A stretch of DNA of 64,000 nucleotides from CAVQTK01 sp963716455 (GTDB lineage: Bacteria; Pseudomonadota; Gammaproteobacteria; Coxiellales; Coxiellaceae). Position numbers and translations under genes: made by a program. The notes under the pieces were generated by a model. The model saw only the letters and a program-made list of their open reading frames with translations. It was not told where the DNA came from and did not search any database. The stretch is from contig CAVQTK010000002.1 of assembly GCA_963716455.1 (NCBI GenBank), positions 33,332 through 97,331 of the forward strand. The letters are read 5' to 3'. This document shows, piece after piece, positions 25,965 through 35,600 of the stretch (the first letter of the stretch is position 1; each line of letters opens with the position of its first letter).

Positions 25965-26466
25965 ATGGCCGAAGCATTTAATGATATAGAGCGCAAAATA
26001 CAATTAACTCAGTCGATTCTGAGCACCTACATTTTGCCATTCAACGTATTTATATTAAAGATTTATCTTTTGAAGTACCAAATAGTCCTAAAATTTTTTT
26101 AGAAAAATGGGAAACTGAATTACAAATGGATTTGGGTACTAAAGCAAATAACATAGAAGCAGACACTTATGAAGTAGTCTTAACTGTAACTGTAACTGTG
26201 AAAGTTAAGGAAACGACAGCTTTTTTGGTTGAGGTGAAGCAGGCTGGAATCTTTTCCCTGCAAGGTTTTGAGCAAGAACAATTGCGTTCATTATTAGGTG
26301 CTTTCTGTCCGAATATACTTTGCCCTAAGCCAGATCAGCCGTAACGGATGTAGTCGTGCAGGGAGGATTTCCCCAATTATATTTAGCACCGATCAATTTC
26401 GATGCTCTATATGAACAAAATGAACGAGAACGTAAAGAAAAAGAAGACCAGTCAATCATATCATGA
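25965..26466 (+). CDS. secB: Export chaperone SecB, frameshifts
   Basis: ATG 25965, preceded by CGGAGG, starts MAEAFNDIERKIQLT. After a break near 26018 the conserved FAIQRIYIKDLSFEVPNSPKIF can be read, then an A- and T-rich slip at about 26095, LEKWETELQMDLGT, and a long intact block through EVKQAGIFSLQGF to LLGAFCPNIL. Another break near 26325 leads to AVTDVVVQGGFPQLYLAPINFDALYEQN. SecB holds preproteins unfolded and passes them to SecA. The stop overlaps the gpsA start. Confidence 0.88.
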
Positions 26467-27479
26467 GCTTAATTTCTCCAGTTGCCGTATTAGGTGCAGG
26501 CTCCTGGGGAACTGCATTCGCATTATTGTTAGCTCGTAACGGTAGTAAGGTACGGCTGTGAGTGGAATTATACACATGTGAATTCTATGCGTTTAGCAAG
26601 AGAAAACGCGACTTATTTACCAGGGATAACTTTTCCGCCACAGTTGCAAATTGAAAATGATTTACAGGCATGTCTTGACGAGTTCGAGATATTTTTATAG
26701 TTGTCTTTCCAGTGGATTCAAAGCAAAGTTCTGCAAAAAATTGCAGTGCTTAAACGTTCTTTAGTTATTTCTCAAGCCATACTGTGACATACGGGGAACC
26801 AAAGGGTTGATCCTGAAAGTGGAGAACTATTACACCAAATAGTGGCGCAGATATTAGGCGTGCCCACTCCTGCCGCAGTAGATTGGGGTCCGAGTTTTGC
26901 TCAAGAAGTAGCGATAGGGTTACCAACGTGCAGTTAGCTTAAGTGAAACAAACCTTCAATTTGTCCAAGATTTGATTGCTCGTTTACATGGCAATAACTT
27001 ACGAGTTTATGAAAACTCCGATTTTATTGGAGTACAGCTTTGTGGGGTAGTAAAAAATATTTTAGCCATTGCTGTGGGAATTGCGGCTGAAATTTGCAAT
27101 TGGGAGCAAATTCACGTTGTGCTTTAATAACTCGTGGATTAGCGGAAATGGGTCGTTTTAATTAGCCTTGGGTGGTAAATCAAGTACGATTATGAGTTTA
27201 GCTGGAATTGGTGATTTAGTATTAACTTGCACAGATAATCAATCCCGTAATCGTCGTTTGGGACTAGCTATTGGCCAAGGAAAAACGGTGGCGCAAGCTC
27301 AACAGGAAATAAACTTGGCCATTGAAGGATTAAATAGCACGCGTTGTGTGCATCATCTAATTAAAAATTTACATATAGCAATGCCGATCACTGAGCAAGT
27401 GTATAATGTTTTATATAATAATCAAGATCCTCGGCAGGGAGTGGCTATGTTATTAGAGCGAGAAAGGCAAGTAGAATAA
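26463..27479 (+). CDS. gpsA: Glycerol-3-phosphate dehydrogenase [NAD(P)+], many frameshifts
   Basis: ATG 26463 overlaps the secB stop. The N-terminus has the nucleotide motif VAVLGAGSWGTAFALLLARNG, then a frame change near 26560 into NSMRLARENATYLPGI. Further changes occur near 26690-26800 and 26930, and near 27100-27165. Recognisable later pieces are VDWGPSFAQEVA, VVKNILAIAVGIA (catalytic Lys), SLAGIGDLVLTCTDNQSRNRR and MPITEQVYNVLYNNQDP, all in GpsA order. It makes sn-glycerol 3-phosphate for phospholipid. This is one of the most indel-rich genes here, with at least six breaks. Confidence 0.88.
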
Positions 27480-27506
27480 TTATGGTAACTGTTCTAGCGT
27501 AAGGTT

Positions 27507-27522
27507 CCGCGGCAAGCCGCGG
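27507..27522. terminator. Hairpin between gpsA and the phosphopantetheinyl transferase
   Basis: CCGCGGC (27507-27513) pairs perfectly with GCCGCGG (27516-27522) across a two-base AA gap, so the actual loop must open to about four bases. No T-run follows. It is a likely terminator-like or repeat-derived element. Confidence 0.55.
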
Positions 27523-27543
27523 CGAATAAATTTAAAGTATTTT

Positions 27544-28284
27544 ATGAATGAAATTTTTTGGCAATCTCCTCCTAAAGAGATATCTATTTCGGATCAAGAG
27601 ATCCATGTTTGGAAAACTTCACTTCATAAGTCGCCGCTGCAATTGTCCTCCCTTACATCCATATTATCTATTGAAGAGCAAAAGCAAGGAGCGCGTTTTA
27701 TCTATACAGAGCATCAGCAATATTTTTGGGTAACTCATGCCCTTTTACGCCTTATCCTAGCTCGTTATATAAACTTATTACAGCCTCAACAATTTTGTTT
27801 TACAAAAGGTATTTTTGGGAAACCTTATATACAAAATCTGCCGAATGATTTGAACCTACAGTTCAATGTTTCTCACTCGAATGATCAAGCGCTTTTTGCC
27901 TTAGCAAAGGATCAGGAGTTAGGAGTTGATATTGAACTCATAACTCCAAAAAGGAGCTGTGAAGAAATTGCGCAACGTTTTTTTGCTAATGAAGAGTATG
28001 AAGCATGGAAAGTACTGCCAGAGTGTCAACAGCTAACAGGGTTTTATCGTATTTGGACACGTAAAGAAGCATATATTAAAGCAATTGGTTTGGGATTAAA
28101 TTATCCATTGAAAGATTTTGTAGTGAGTGTCGAAAAAAAACCAATCCAGGGTTTGTTGGCTGTGTGTGGGGACAGAAATATAGCTCAGACTTGGTCTCTA
28201 ATTGATTTGGAACCGGTTTTAAATTATGTTGGTGCAATCTTTGTGAGGGGAAAGATTAAAAGAATCTGCTTCTGGCAAATATAA
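27544..28284 (+). CDS. 4'-phosphopantetheinyl transferase (Sfp/AcpT type)
   Basis: This is a 246-residue two-lobed Sfp-type enzyme. Motifs are FNVSHSNDQALFALA (108-122), GVDIELI with the Mg-binding Asp, and FYRIWTRKEAYIKAIGLGL, carrying the W-x-x-K-E-A signature. It transfers 4'-phosphopantetheine from CoA to carrier proteins. No secondary-metabolite synthase is nearby, so it may be the main carrier-protein activating enzyme, but I cannot tell if acpS exists elsewhere. The gene is intact, just after the indel-rich gpsA. Confidence 0.88.
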   Translation: MNEIFWQSPPKEISISDQEIHVWKTSLHKSPLQLSSLTSILSIEEQKQGARFIYTEHQQYFWVTHALLRLILARYINLLQPQQFCFTKGIFGKPYIQNLPNDLNLQFNVSHSNDQALFALAKDQELGVDIELITPKRSCEEIAQRFFANEEYEAWKVLPECQQLTGFYRIWTRKEAYIKAIGLGLNYPLKDFVVSVEKKPIQGLLAVCGDRNIAQTWSLIDLEPVLNYVGAIFVRGKIKRICFWQI

Positions 28285-28294
28285 ACCCTTTCAT

Positions 28295-28335
28295 TCTGAG
28301 CATCGGCTTCGCCGAGAATTTCTGCAGATTGGTTT
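28295..28335. repeat. Short hairpin-containing intergenic repeat-like segment
   Basis: TTCTGAGCATCGGCTTCGCCGAGAAT-type sequence forms a CGGCTTCGCCG hairpin with a UUCG-like loop, followed by TTTCTGCAGA. It resembles common small palindromic repeats of proteobacteria. It may also end the upstream transcript. Confidence 0.4.
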
Positions 28336-28341
28336 ATAACA

Positions 28342-28370
28342 TTGACAATCGAGAATAAGTATATCACAAT
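28342..28370 (+). promoter_or_regulatory. Predicted sigma70 promoter of the tRNA/secE transcript
   Basis: TTGACA (28342-28347) is followed by a 17-base spacer and CACAAT (28365-28370), which matches four of six -10 bases. The tRNA-Tyr gene starts 17 bases downstream, a sensible distance for a stable RNA transcript. Confidence 0.6.
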
Positions 28371-28387
28371 AACCAGCCTGTTTTTCT

Positions 28388-28469
28388 GGAGGGGTTCCCG
28401 AGCGGTCAAAGGGATCAGACTGTAAATCTGACGGCTCAGCCTTCGAAGGTTCGAATCCTTCCCCCTCCA
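28388..28469 (+). tRNA. tRNA-Tyr (GTA)
   Basis: Acceptor GGAGGGG pairs with CCCCTCC and A is the discriminator. Anticodon GTA lies in ACTGTAAATC, there is a long class II variable arm, and the T loop is GGTTCGAATCC. It is highly similar to E. coli tRNA-Tyr. Confidence 0.97.
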
Positions 28470-28479
28470 ATACTTGATT

Positions 28480-28550
28480 GCGGGTGTAGTTCAATGGTAG
28501 AACTTCAGCCTTCCAAGCTGATAGCGTGGGTTCGATTCCCATCACCCGCT
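28480..28550 (+). tRNA. tRNA-Gly (TCC)
   Basis: Acceptor GCGGGTG pairs with CACCCGC and T is the discriminator. Anticodon TCC lies in GCCTTCCAAGC; T arm GTGGGTTCGATTCCCAT. It is ten bases after tRNA-Tyr, as in the E. coli tyrU-glyT-thrT cluster. Confidence 0.96.
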
Positions 28551-28701
28551 TGGAAATATAAGGCCTTCTAATCATTTTTGTGTTTATAAGGCAGGACATA
28601 TTCTTAGAAATAATTGGGTGATTAACTGACGTGGGTACCCATATGATTTTAAGCTATGGGGAGGCATTACAAATTAAAAATCTAGTTAATACATGATTCT
28701 G
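28551..28701. other. Spacer between tRNA-Gly and tRNA-Thr
   Basis: This spacer of 151 bases is much longer than the few bases in E. coli. It contains a small inverted repeat, CCCATA (28638-28643) and TATGGG (28655-28660). No gene or extra tRNA is visible. Confidence 0.5.
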
Positions 28702-28774
<73 letters not shown>

Positions 28775-28787
28775 GCAGAAGGTATAA

Positions 28788-28860
28788 AGGCCAGTAGCTC
28801 AATTGGCAGAGCGGCGGTCTCCAAAACCGCAGGTTGGGGGTTCGATTCCCTCCTGGCCTG
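28788..28860 (+). tRNA. tRNA-Trp (CCA)
   Basis: Acceptor AGGCCAG pairs with CTGGCCT and G is the discriminator. Anticodon CCA lies in GTCTCCAAAAC. It directly precedes secE. No tuf gene lies between tRNA-Thr and tRNA-Trp, unlike in many gammaproteobacteria. Confidence 0.97.
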
Positions 28861-28915
28861 CTTATAAAACTCGCTAAATTGGCGATATTTTTTTGAGTTA
28901 TTTTATGGGTTACGG

Positions 28916-29308
28916 ATGAAAGGAAAGTACAATACTTCGGCATTGGATGAACAGCAGCCATGGCTTAATAGACTAAAATGGATGCTAATATTTTTTCTCC
29001 TTATTGGAGGAATTGTAGCCAACTATTATTTTATTCAAGTGGCTTGGGCAATTCGTGCTGCAGTGGGAATTGTTTTATTAGGAATCATAGTGGCAATTGC
29101 CATGTTTACTACGCAGGGTCGGGCTGCGTGGAATTTTATTATTGAGTCCCGTGCAGAATTGCGCAAAGTAGTATGGCCTACTCGACAAGAAACCATTCAA
29201 ACTACTTTAGTGGTAGTAGCGATGGTAATGGTCACTGCTTTATTTTTATGGGGTTTAGATACATTGTTTTTTTGGGCAGTGAGTTTAATAACTGGCCAAC
29301 GAGGTTAG
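28916..29308 (+). CDS. secE: Preprotein translocase subunit SecE
   Basis: This is a 130-residue protein with three membrane segments, the long E. coli-like form. The conserved C-terminal domain RAELRKVVWPTRQETIQTTLVVV precedes the last helix. SecE clamps SecY in the inner membrane. It is followed at eight bases by nusG, the universal pairing. Confidence 0.95.
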   Translation: MKGKYNTSALDEQQPWLNRLKWMLIFFLLIGGIVANYYFIQVAWAIRAAVGIVLLGIIVAIAMFTTQGRAAWNFIIESRAELRKVVWPTRQETIQTTLVVVAMVMVTALFLWGLDTLFFWAVSLITGQRG

Positions 29309-29315
29309 ATAAAGT

Positions 29316-29861
29316 ATGACAGCTGAGCGTTCTAAGCGATGGTATGTTATCCAAGCTTATTCAGGTTTTGAAAATTATGTGGTTCGCGCACTCAAAGAGC
29401 GCATTCGCGTCAGCGGATTAGAAGATCATTTTGGTGAAATTATTGTTCCTACAGAGGAAGTAATTGAAATGCGCGGAGGGCAAAAGCGAAAAAGTGAACG
29501 CAAGTTCTTTCCGGGATATGTTCTTGTGCAAATGGAAATTGATGATGCTACCTGGCATTTAGTAAGAAATGTACCACGCGTTTTGGGTTTTATTGGCGGG
29601 ACTGCTGATCGTCCAGCGCCTATAACGGATCAAGAAGCAGCGTCTATTTTACGTCGTGTAGAAGAAGGTGAAGCCAAGCCCAAGCCTAAAATTTTATTTG
29701 AACCTGGTGAGGTAGTGAGAGTAACTGAAGGTCCATTTGCTGATTTTAATGGAGTCGTAGAAGACGTTAACTATGAAAAAAATCGTTTACGAGTTTCAGT
29801 TTCTATCTTTGGCCGTGCTACCCCAGTGGAACTTGAATTTGATCAAGTAGAGAAAGGCTAA
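29316..29861 (+). CDS. nusG: Transcription elongation/termination factor NusG
   Basis: This 181-residue protein has the NGN domain (KRWYVIQAYSGFENYVVRALKERI, then GGQKRKSERKFFPGYVLVQM) and a C-terminal KOW domain (EPGEVVRVTEGPFADFNGVVEDVN). It bridges RNA polymerase with Rho or ribosomal S10. Intact and of usual length. Confidence 0.98.
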   Translation: MTAERSKRWYVIQAYSGFENYVVRALKERIRVSGLEDHFGEIIVPTEEVIEMRGGQKRKSERKFFPGYVLVQMEIDDATWHLVRNVPRVLGFIGGTADRPAPITDQEAASILRRVEEGEAKPKPKILFEPGEVVRVTEGPFADFNGVVEDVNYEKNRLRVSVSIFGRATPVELEFDQVEKG

Positions 29862-29891
29862 AGTGTTGGAACTCATACGAGGAGAATTTTA

Positions 29892-30326
29892 ATGGCAAAA
29901 AAAATAACTGCTTATGTTAAATTACAGGTTAAAGCGGGAGAAGCAAATCCCAGTCCACCTGTGGGTCCGGCTTTGGGTCAGCACGGTGTTAATATTATGG
30001 AGTTCTGTAAAGCATTTAATGCGCAAACCCAAAATATTGAAAAAGGTTTGCCAACTCCGGTTGTTATTACAGTATATGCAGACAGAAGCTTTACTTTTGT
30101 TACCAAAACTCCTCCTGCTTCAGTACTGCTTAAAAAGCTATTGAAGCTTGCTAAAGGAAGTGCAATTCCAAATAAAGAAAAAGTTGGAAAAGTTACACGC
30201 GCTCAACTTGAAGAAATTGCCAAATTAAAAGAGCCTGATTTAACAGCAGTAGATTTAAAAGCCGCGGTCAGAACAATTGCTGGAACTGCACGCAGTATGG
30301 GCATTGAAGTCGAAGGAGTAGAATAA
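29892..30326 (+). CDS. rplK: 50S ribosomal protein L11
   Basis: The 144-residue protein starts MAKKITAYVKLQVKAGEANP and has the PSPPVGPALGQHGVNIMEFCKAFN signature. The C-terminal domain binds 23S rRNA at the GTPase centre. The stop codon overlaps the start of rplA by one base, indicating coupled translation. ACGAGGAG lies before the ATG. Confidence 0.98.
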   Translation: MAKKITAYVKLQVKAGEANPSPPVGPALGQHGVNIMEFCKAFNAQTQNIEKGLPTPVVITVYADRSFTFVTKTPPASVLLKKLLKLAKGSAIPNKEKVGKVTRAQLEEIAKLKEPDLTAVDLKAAVRTIAGTARSMGIEVEGVE

Positions 30327-31021
30327 TGGCTAAATTATCAAAAAGAAAACAAATGATTGCTCAGAAAGTAACATTGGCGAAGATTTATTCGCTTCAAGAA
30401 GCGGTACCTTTAATTAAGGAATGTTCTACTGTTCGCTTTGTAGAAAGCGTAGATGTGGCAGTGAATTTAGGAATTGATGCACGTAAATCAGATCAAAACG
30501 TTCGTGGATCCATTGTGTTGCCGCATGGAACTGGGCGCCAGGTACGTGTTGCAGTTTTTGCTCAGGGTGATCAAGCTAATGCAGCAAAAGAAGCTGGAGC
30601 AGATATAGTAGGATTTGATGATTTAGCCGAAACTATTAAAGGTGGAGAATTCGGTTTTGATGTACTTATTGCTACCCCTGAAAGTATGCGTGTTGTTGGA
30701 ACTCTAGGCCAAATTTTGGGCCCTCGTGGTTTAATGCCTAATCCTAAAGTTGGGACTGTAACAGCAGATGTAGCTACTGCGGTAAAGAATGCCAAGAGTG
30801 GTCAAGTACGTTATCGTAACGATAAAAGTGGTATTATTCATTGTGCAATTGGCAATGTTAATTTTTCTATTGAAGCATTGCATGAAAATATCAAAGCTTT
30901 AATCGCGGGATTGATTAAATCAAAACCTACATCTGCCAAAGGCATTTATATTAAAAAAATCACTTTATCGAGTACCATGGGCCCAGGATTGGCAATAGAT
31001 CTGGGTACTCTTGTTGATTAA
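30326..31021 (+). CDS. rplA: 50S ribosomal protein L1
   Basis: The 231-residue protein has the L1 signature around residues 120-140 (LGQILGPRGLMPNPKVGTVT) and the usual VNLGIDARKSDQNVRGSIVLPHG. L1 binds 23S rRNA near the E site and represses its own operon by binding the rplK-rplA leader. Intact. Confidence 0.98.
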   Translation: MAKLSKRKQMIAQKVTLAKIYSLQEAVPLIKECSTVRFVESVDVAVNLGIDARKSDQNVRGSIVLPHGTGRQVRVAVFAQGDQANAAKEAGADIVGFDDLAETIKGGEFGFDVLIATPESMRVVGTLGQILGPRGLMPNPKVGTVTADVATAVKNAKSGQVRYRNDKSGIIHCAIGNVNFSIEALHENIKALIAGLIKSKPTSAKGIYIKKITLSSTMGPGLAIDLGTLVD

Positions 31022-31091
31022 AAATAGTCAGTTTGCTGACTGTAAAAAACTTTTACGGTACAGTTATATTTTTTATAACTTACTGTCAAAG

Positions 31092-31195
31092 ACCGTAGGG
31101 GTGCTAATAAAAAATAGCACTTAATTGAATCCCTACGCAGACGGTGCAGCCTAGATGATTGATGGCTGCCAAGGGGAAATCGTAAGATTTCAAGC
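31092..31195 (+). ncRNA. Ribosomal protein L10 leader (autoregulatory)
   Basis: Between rplA and rplJ there are 200 bases with paired segments: the complementary CCGTAGGG (around 31093) and CCCTACGCAGACGGTG, followed by GGCTGCCAAGGGGA. Position and the conserved CGYAGACGGUG-like motif fit the L10 leader that L10-L7/L12 binds to repress rplJL. Boundaries are by eye. Further upstream AGTCAGTTTGCTGACT (31026-31041) forms a hairpin. Confidence 0.7.
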
Positions 31196-31221
31196 TGTGA
31201 AAGATGAAAAGAGAGGTAAAT

Positions 31222-31749
31222 GTGGCGTTAAGACTTGACGATAAAAAAGCAATTGTTGAGGAGCTAGTGGAAATAGCAGGCCGCTCTGTGTCAATAATTG
31301 CTGCTGAGTATCGTGGTTTAAAAGTTTCAGAGTTAACGCAGTTGCGTGGCAATGCGCGTAAAATAGGAGTGGTATTGCGCGTTTATCGCAATACGCTAGC
31401 ATATAGAGCGGTAGAAGGAACCCGTTTTGTTTGCCTCCAAAAGGCGTTAGTTGGACCGATAATCTTGATATTTTCTCAAGATGAACCTGCTGCAGCTGCT
31501 CGCCTGGTGCGAGACTTTGTCAAAACACATCCACATTTGGAAGTGAAAGCGATTGCTATTGAAGGACGCTTATTAGGTGCGGATCAATTAAAGGCCGTAG
31601 CTAGTATGCCTTCTCGTGAAGAAGCATTAGCACAGTTAATGTCGGTTATGCAAGGTCCGGTTGTTAAGCTGGTACGAACATTATCCGAAACTTATGCACA
31701 GCTAGTCCGTGTTGTAGCGGCAATAGGGGATAAGAAACGGGCCGCTTAG
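31222..31749 (+). CDS. rplJ: 50S ribosomal protein L10
   Basis: From GTG 31222 the protein is MALRLDDKKAIVEELVEIAG, 175 residues, aligning at its start with other L10 proteins. GAGAGG lies five bases upstream. An ATG at 31204 would add six residues and cover the ribosome binding site, so I reject it. It has RVYRNTLAYRAVEGT and the C-terminal helix KLVRTLSETYAQLVRVV that holds L7/L12 dimers. Confidence 0.95.
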   Translation: MALRLDDKKAIVEELVEIAGRSVSIIAAEYRGLKVSELTQLRGNARKIGVVLRVYRNTLAYRAVEGTRFVCLQKALVGPIILIFSQDEPAAAARLVRDFVKTHPHLEVKAIAIEGRLLGADQLKAVASMPSREEALAQLMSVMQGPVVKLVRTLSETYAQLVRVVAAIGDKKRAA

Positions 31750-31791
31750 GACGTCTCATCTTCTACATAATAATTTAAAGAGGAGAAAAAA

Positions 31792-32172
31792 ATGGCAGAT
31801 ATGTCTAAACAAGATATTTTGGAAGCAATTTCACAAATGAGCGTAATGGATGTCGTGGAATTGGTCAAATCCATGGAAGAAAAATTTGGAGTTTCTGCAG
31901 CTGCAGTAGCTGTAGCTCCCGCAGCTGGTGCTGGGGAAGCAGTAGCAGCAGCTGAGGAAAAAACTGAATTTAATGTAATTATGACTAATTTTGGCTCAAA
32001 CAAAATTAATGTCATTAAGACAATTCGTGAACTTACTGGCTTGGGTCTGAAAGAAGCTAAAGATATGGTAGAAGCTGTTCCTGCAACTGTCAAAGAAGGA
32101 ATCTCTAAAGATGATGCGGCAGCTATTAAGAAAAAGCTCGAAGAAGCAGGTGCTAGCGTAGAAGTGAAGTAA
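31792..32172 (+). CDS. rplL: 50S ribosomal protein L7/L12
   Basis: This is a 126-residue stalk protein: N-terminal dimerisation domain (SKQDILEAISQMSVMDVVELVKSMEEKFGVSAAA), Ala-rich hinge (about residues 38-58), and C-terminal factor-binding domain (GSNKINVIKTIRELTGLGLKEAKDMVEAVP). AGAGGAG precedes ATG 31792; ATG 31801 is a possible later start. Confidence 0.97.
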   Translation: MADMSKQDILEAISQMSVMDVVELVKSMEEKFGVSAAAVAVAPAAGAGEAVAAAEEKTEFNVIMTNFGSNKINVIKTIRELTGLGLKEAKDMVEAVPATVKEGISKDDAAAIKKKLEEAGASVEVK

Positions 32173-32631
32173 GTTATTAATCCATTTTTCAGTTTTGAGA
32201 TGGGTAGATTGAGTAGAGCCATAATGAAGTTTTTGTAATAGCTCACTTAGTTTTTGCTATACCTGAACGTCAGTTGTGAAACAAAATTTTGATGAAAAAT
32301 TGAGGATTAAAACTGAGCATCATTAACTACGGTGATGCCTTCTGTAAAGAGCATCTTGCTCAGAAATGGTAGAAAAGACTTCTTGGAAAACCCAGTATTG
32401 GGGGCTAATGCAAGGCGTGTTGTTCGAGGCGCGGAGTTTACATGTAAGTAAATGAGCACCGGAGAAAGCACCACAACGCGCAGTAGCTCAAAAGGCGAAG
32501 CTTTTGCAAGAAGTCTAAAGTAGCTTCGAGAGCTATCTAAGTTAGGCTAAGATGGCGACTTTAAATTGGCAACAGTTGCAAGTTACTTACCCTAGATGAG
32601 TTTATTACATTTGTTAAAATGAGGTATTTTC
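32173..32631. other. rplL-rpoB intergenic region with repeat element
   Basis: This 459-base gap has no gene. In relatives it contains an attenuator and processing site. Its middle is occupied by the 141-base inverted-repeat-bounded element at 32376-32516 described separately. Confidence 0.6.
32376..32516. mobile_element. MITE-like element with 15-bp terminal inverted repeats
   Basis: The left end AGACTTCTTGGAAAA (32376-32390) and right end TTTTGCAAGAAGTCT (32502-32516) are complementary at 14 of 15 positions. The interior has several smaller palindromic bits, such as GTTTACATGTAAGTAAA, and GGCGTGTTGTTCGAGGCGCGG opposite CACAACGCG. It has no reading frame. It resembles the small structured repeats found between genes in Legionellales and other gammaproteobacteria. 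It would lie in the rpoB leader RNA. Confidence 0.65.
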
Positions 32632-35600
32632 ATGGCTGCAAAGCACAAGATTGAAAATCTTTATACTGTAAGATCAAATACTGAAAAAAAACGTGTGCGT
32701 CTTCGACTTGGCAAAGGAAAAGAAGAAGTACTTGATATTCCCTTTTTATTAGCCACACAAATAGATTCTTATCAGCAGTTTTTACAGGCCCATTTGTCCT
32801 CTGAACAACGCCAAGAGACCGGTTTGCATGGGGCTTTTAAAAGTGTATTCCCCATCATCAGTTACTCAGGACATGCGCAAATTGAATATGTGAGTTATTC
32901 ATTGGGCGAACCCCTATTTGATGTTCAAGAATGTCGCTTGAGAGGGGCTACATATGCTGCTCCATTAAGAGTAAAAATGCGTTTGGTAGTTTATGATAAG
33001 GAAAAGTCATTAGAAAACCCAGTTATACGAGACATTAAAGAACAAGAAGTGTTCATGGGGGAAATTCCCTTAATGACCCATATGGGAAGTTTTGTAATTA
33101 ATGGCACCGAACGGGTGGTCGTCTCCCAATTACATCGTTCTCCTGGAGTATTTTTTGAGCATGACAAAGGTAAAACCCATTCTTCAGGAAAATTATTGTT
33201 TTCCGCTCGTGTAATCCCTTATCGTGGTTCTTGGTTAGACTTTGAGTTTGATCCAAAAGATGCAATTTTTGTTCGTATCGATCGCCGTCGTAAATTACCC
33301 GCAACAGTTATTTTGCGTGCTTTAGGTTATACTACCGAAGAAATTTTAGCTATTTTCTATGAAACAAATAGCTTTCGCTTAGAAGGCGATAGAATTGTTT
33401 TAGAATTGATTCCTCGCCGTTTACGAGGAGAGTTGGCAGTTACTGATATTAAGACTCCGCAAGGAGAAACTATTATAGAGGTCGGCCGAAGAATTTCAGC
33501 TCGTCATGTAAGACAGATGGAGAAAGCGGGTATCAGTGAATTAGTTGTTCCAGTGGAGTATTTATATAGTAAAGTAATAGCCGAGCCTATCTTTGATAAA
33601 GAAACTGGCGAAATAATTGCTCAAGCTGGCCAAGATATTACTCCTGATCTGTTATCTCAGTTGAATAAAACAGATGTGAAATCTATAAAAACCTTATACA
33701 TTAATGAAATCGAATGTGGTCCCTATATATCTGATACTTTAAAGCTGGATACCACACGTAATCAGCTAGAAGCGCTTATTGAAATTTATCGCATCATGAG
33801 ACCAGGTGAGCCACCTACAAAAGATGCGGCGGAAACTTTATTTAACAATTTGTTTTTCTCTCCAGATAGATATGATTTATCTCCCGTAGGTAGAATGAAG
33901 TTCAATCGCCGTGTGGGAAGAGAAGAATTAACTGGTCCTGGAGTTTTATCCAAACAAGATATTGTGGATGTACTCCGTGTATTAGTTAATATTCGCGATG
34001 GAAAAGGTGAGGTAGACGATATTGATCATTTGGGTAATCGTCGAGTGCGTAGTGTAGGGGAAATGACTGAAAATCAATTTAGAATTGGATTAGTGCGTGT
34101 AGATCGGGCAGTAAAAGATCGGCTGAGCTTAGCTGATGTTGAAAATTTGATGCCACAAGATTTAGTAAATGCAAAGCCAGTTTCAGCAGCAATCAAAGAG
34201 TTTTTTGGATCGAGTCAATTATCGCAATTTATGGATCAAAATAATCCCTTATCAGAAGTAACTCACAAACGTCGAATTTCTGCGTTAGGACCTGGAGGAT
34301 TAACTCGTGAGAGAGCGGGATTTGAAGTTCGTGACGTGCATCCTACTCATTATGGTCGGGTATGTCCCATCGAAACTCCAGAAGGTCCGAACATTGGGTT
34401 AATTAATTCCTTGGCTGTATTTGCTCGAACCAATGAATATGGATTTCTCGAGAGCCCCTATCGAAAGGTGGTTGACACAAAAGTAACAAATCAAGTTGAA
34501 TATTTATCTGCAATTGAGGAAGGTGATTTTTATATTGCACAGGCAAATACTTCTGTTGATCAAGAAGGTAGATTCACTGAGGATTTAATATTATGCCGCT
34601 ATAAAAATGAATCTATGTTAGCCCTACCTGAAAAAGTAAATTATATGGATGTTTCGCCCAGACAAATTGTTTCAGTTGCAGCAGCACTTATACCATTTTT
34701 AGAACACGATGATACCAGTCGTGCTCTAATGGGCTCCAATATGCAGCGTCAAGCTGTTCCGACAATTGTTCCTGAAAAACCTTTGGTAGGAACAGGTATA
34801 GAACGTAAAGTTGCTGTAGATTCTGGAGTCACTGCTAGCGCCATTCGACCAGGAGTCGTAGATTCAGTCGATGCTTCACGTATTGTGGTGCGAGTTAAAG
34901 AGAGTGCAGTAGGTAGCGAAGGCAATGTCGTTGACATTTATAATTTAACGAAGTTTAACCGGTCTAATTATAATACTTGCATCAATCAAAGACCAATCGT
35001 AAATGTTGGTGATGAAGTAGAGGTAGGGGATGTATTAGCCGATGGACCTTCAACAGATTTAGGAGAATTAGCTTTAGGACAAAATCTATTGGTTGCCTTT
35101 ATGCCTTGGAATGGGTACAACTACGAAGATTCTATTTTAATTTCCGAAAAATTGGTAGAAGAGGATCGCTTCACTACCATTCATATTCAAGAGTTAACCT
35201 GTATAGCTCGTGATACAAAGTTGGGACAAGAAGAGGTCACTGCAGATATCCCCAATGTCGGTGAAGGAGCTCTTTCAAAATTGGATGCAGCCGGAATTGT
35301 ATATGTTGGGGCTGAGGTAGATGCTGGAGATATTTTGGTAGGAAAAGTCACACCCAAGGGAGAAACTCAACTATCACCAGAAGAAAAATTATTGCGCGCT
35401 ATTTTTGGAGAAAAAGCATCTGACGTAAAAGATAGCTCTTTGCGAGTTCCTTCTGGAATGAATGGCACAGTTATAGATGTCCATGTGTTTACTCGTGAAG
35501 GTGTTAAAAAAGATAGTCGTGCTTTAGAAGTTGAAGAGTTTAAGTTTAATAAATTACAAAAAGATCTAAATGATGAGCTTCGTATTCGTGAAGATGCATT

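Noticed and set aside
31104..31402. Leftward frames over the L10 leader and rplJ start
   Set aside because: They are shadows of rplJ and of the structured leader, with no ribosome binding site.
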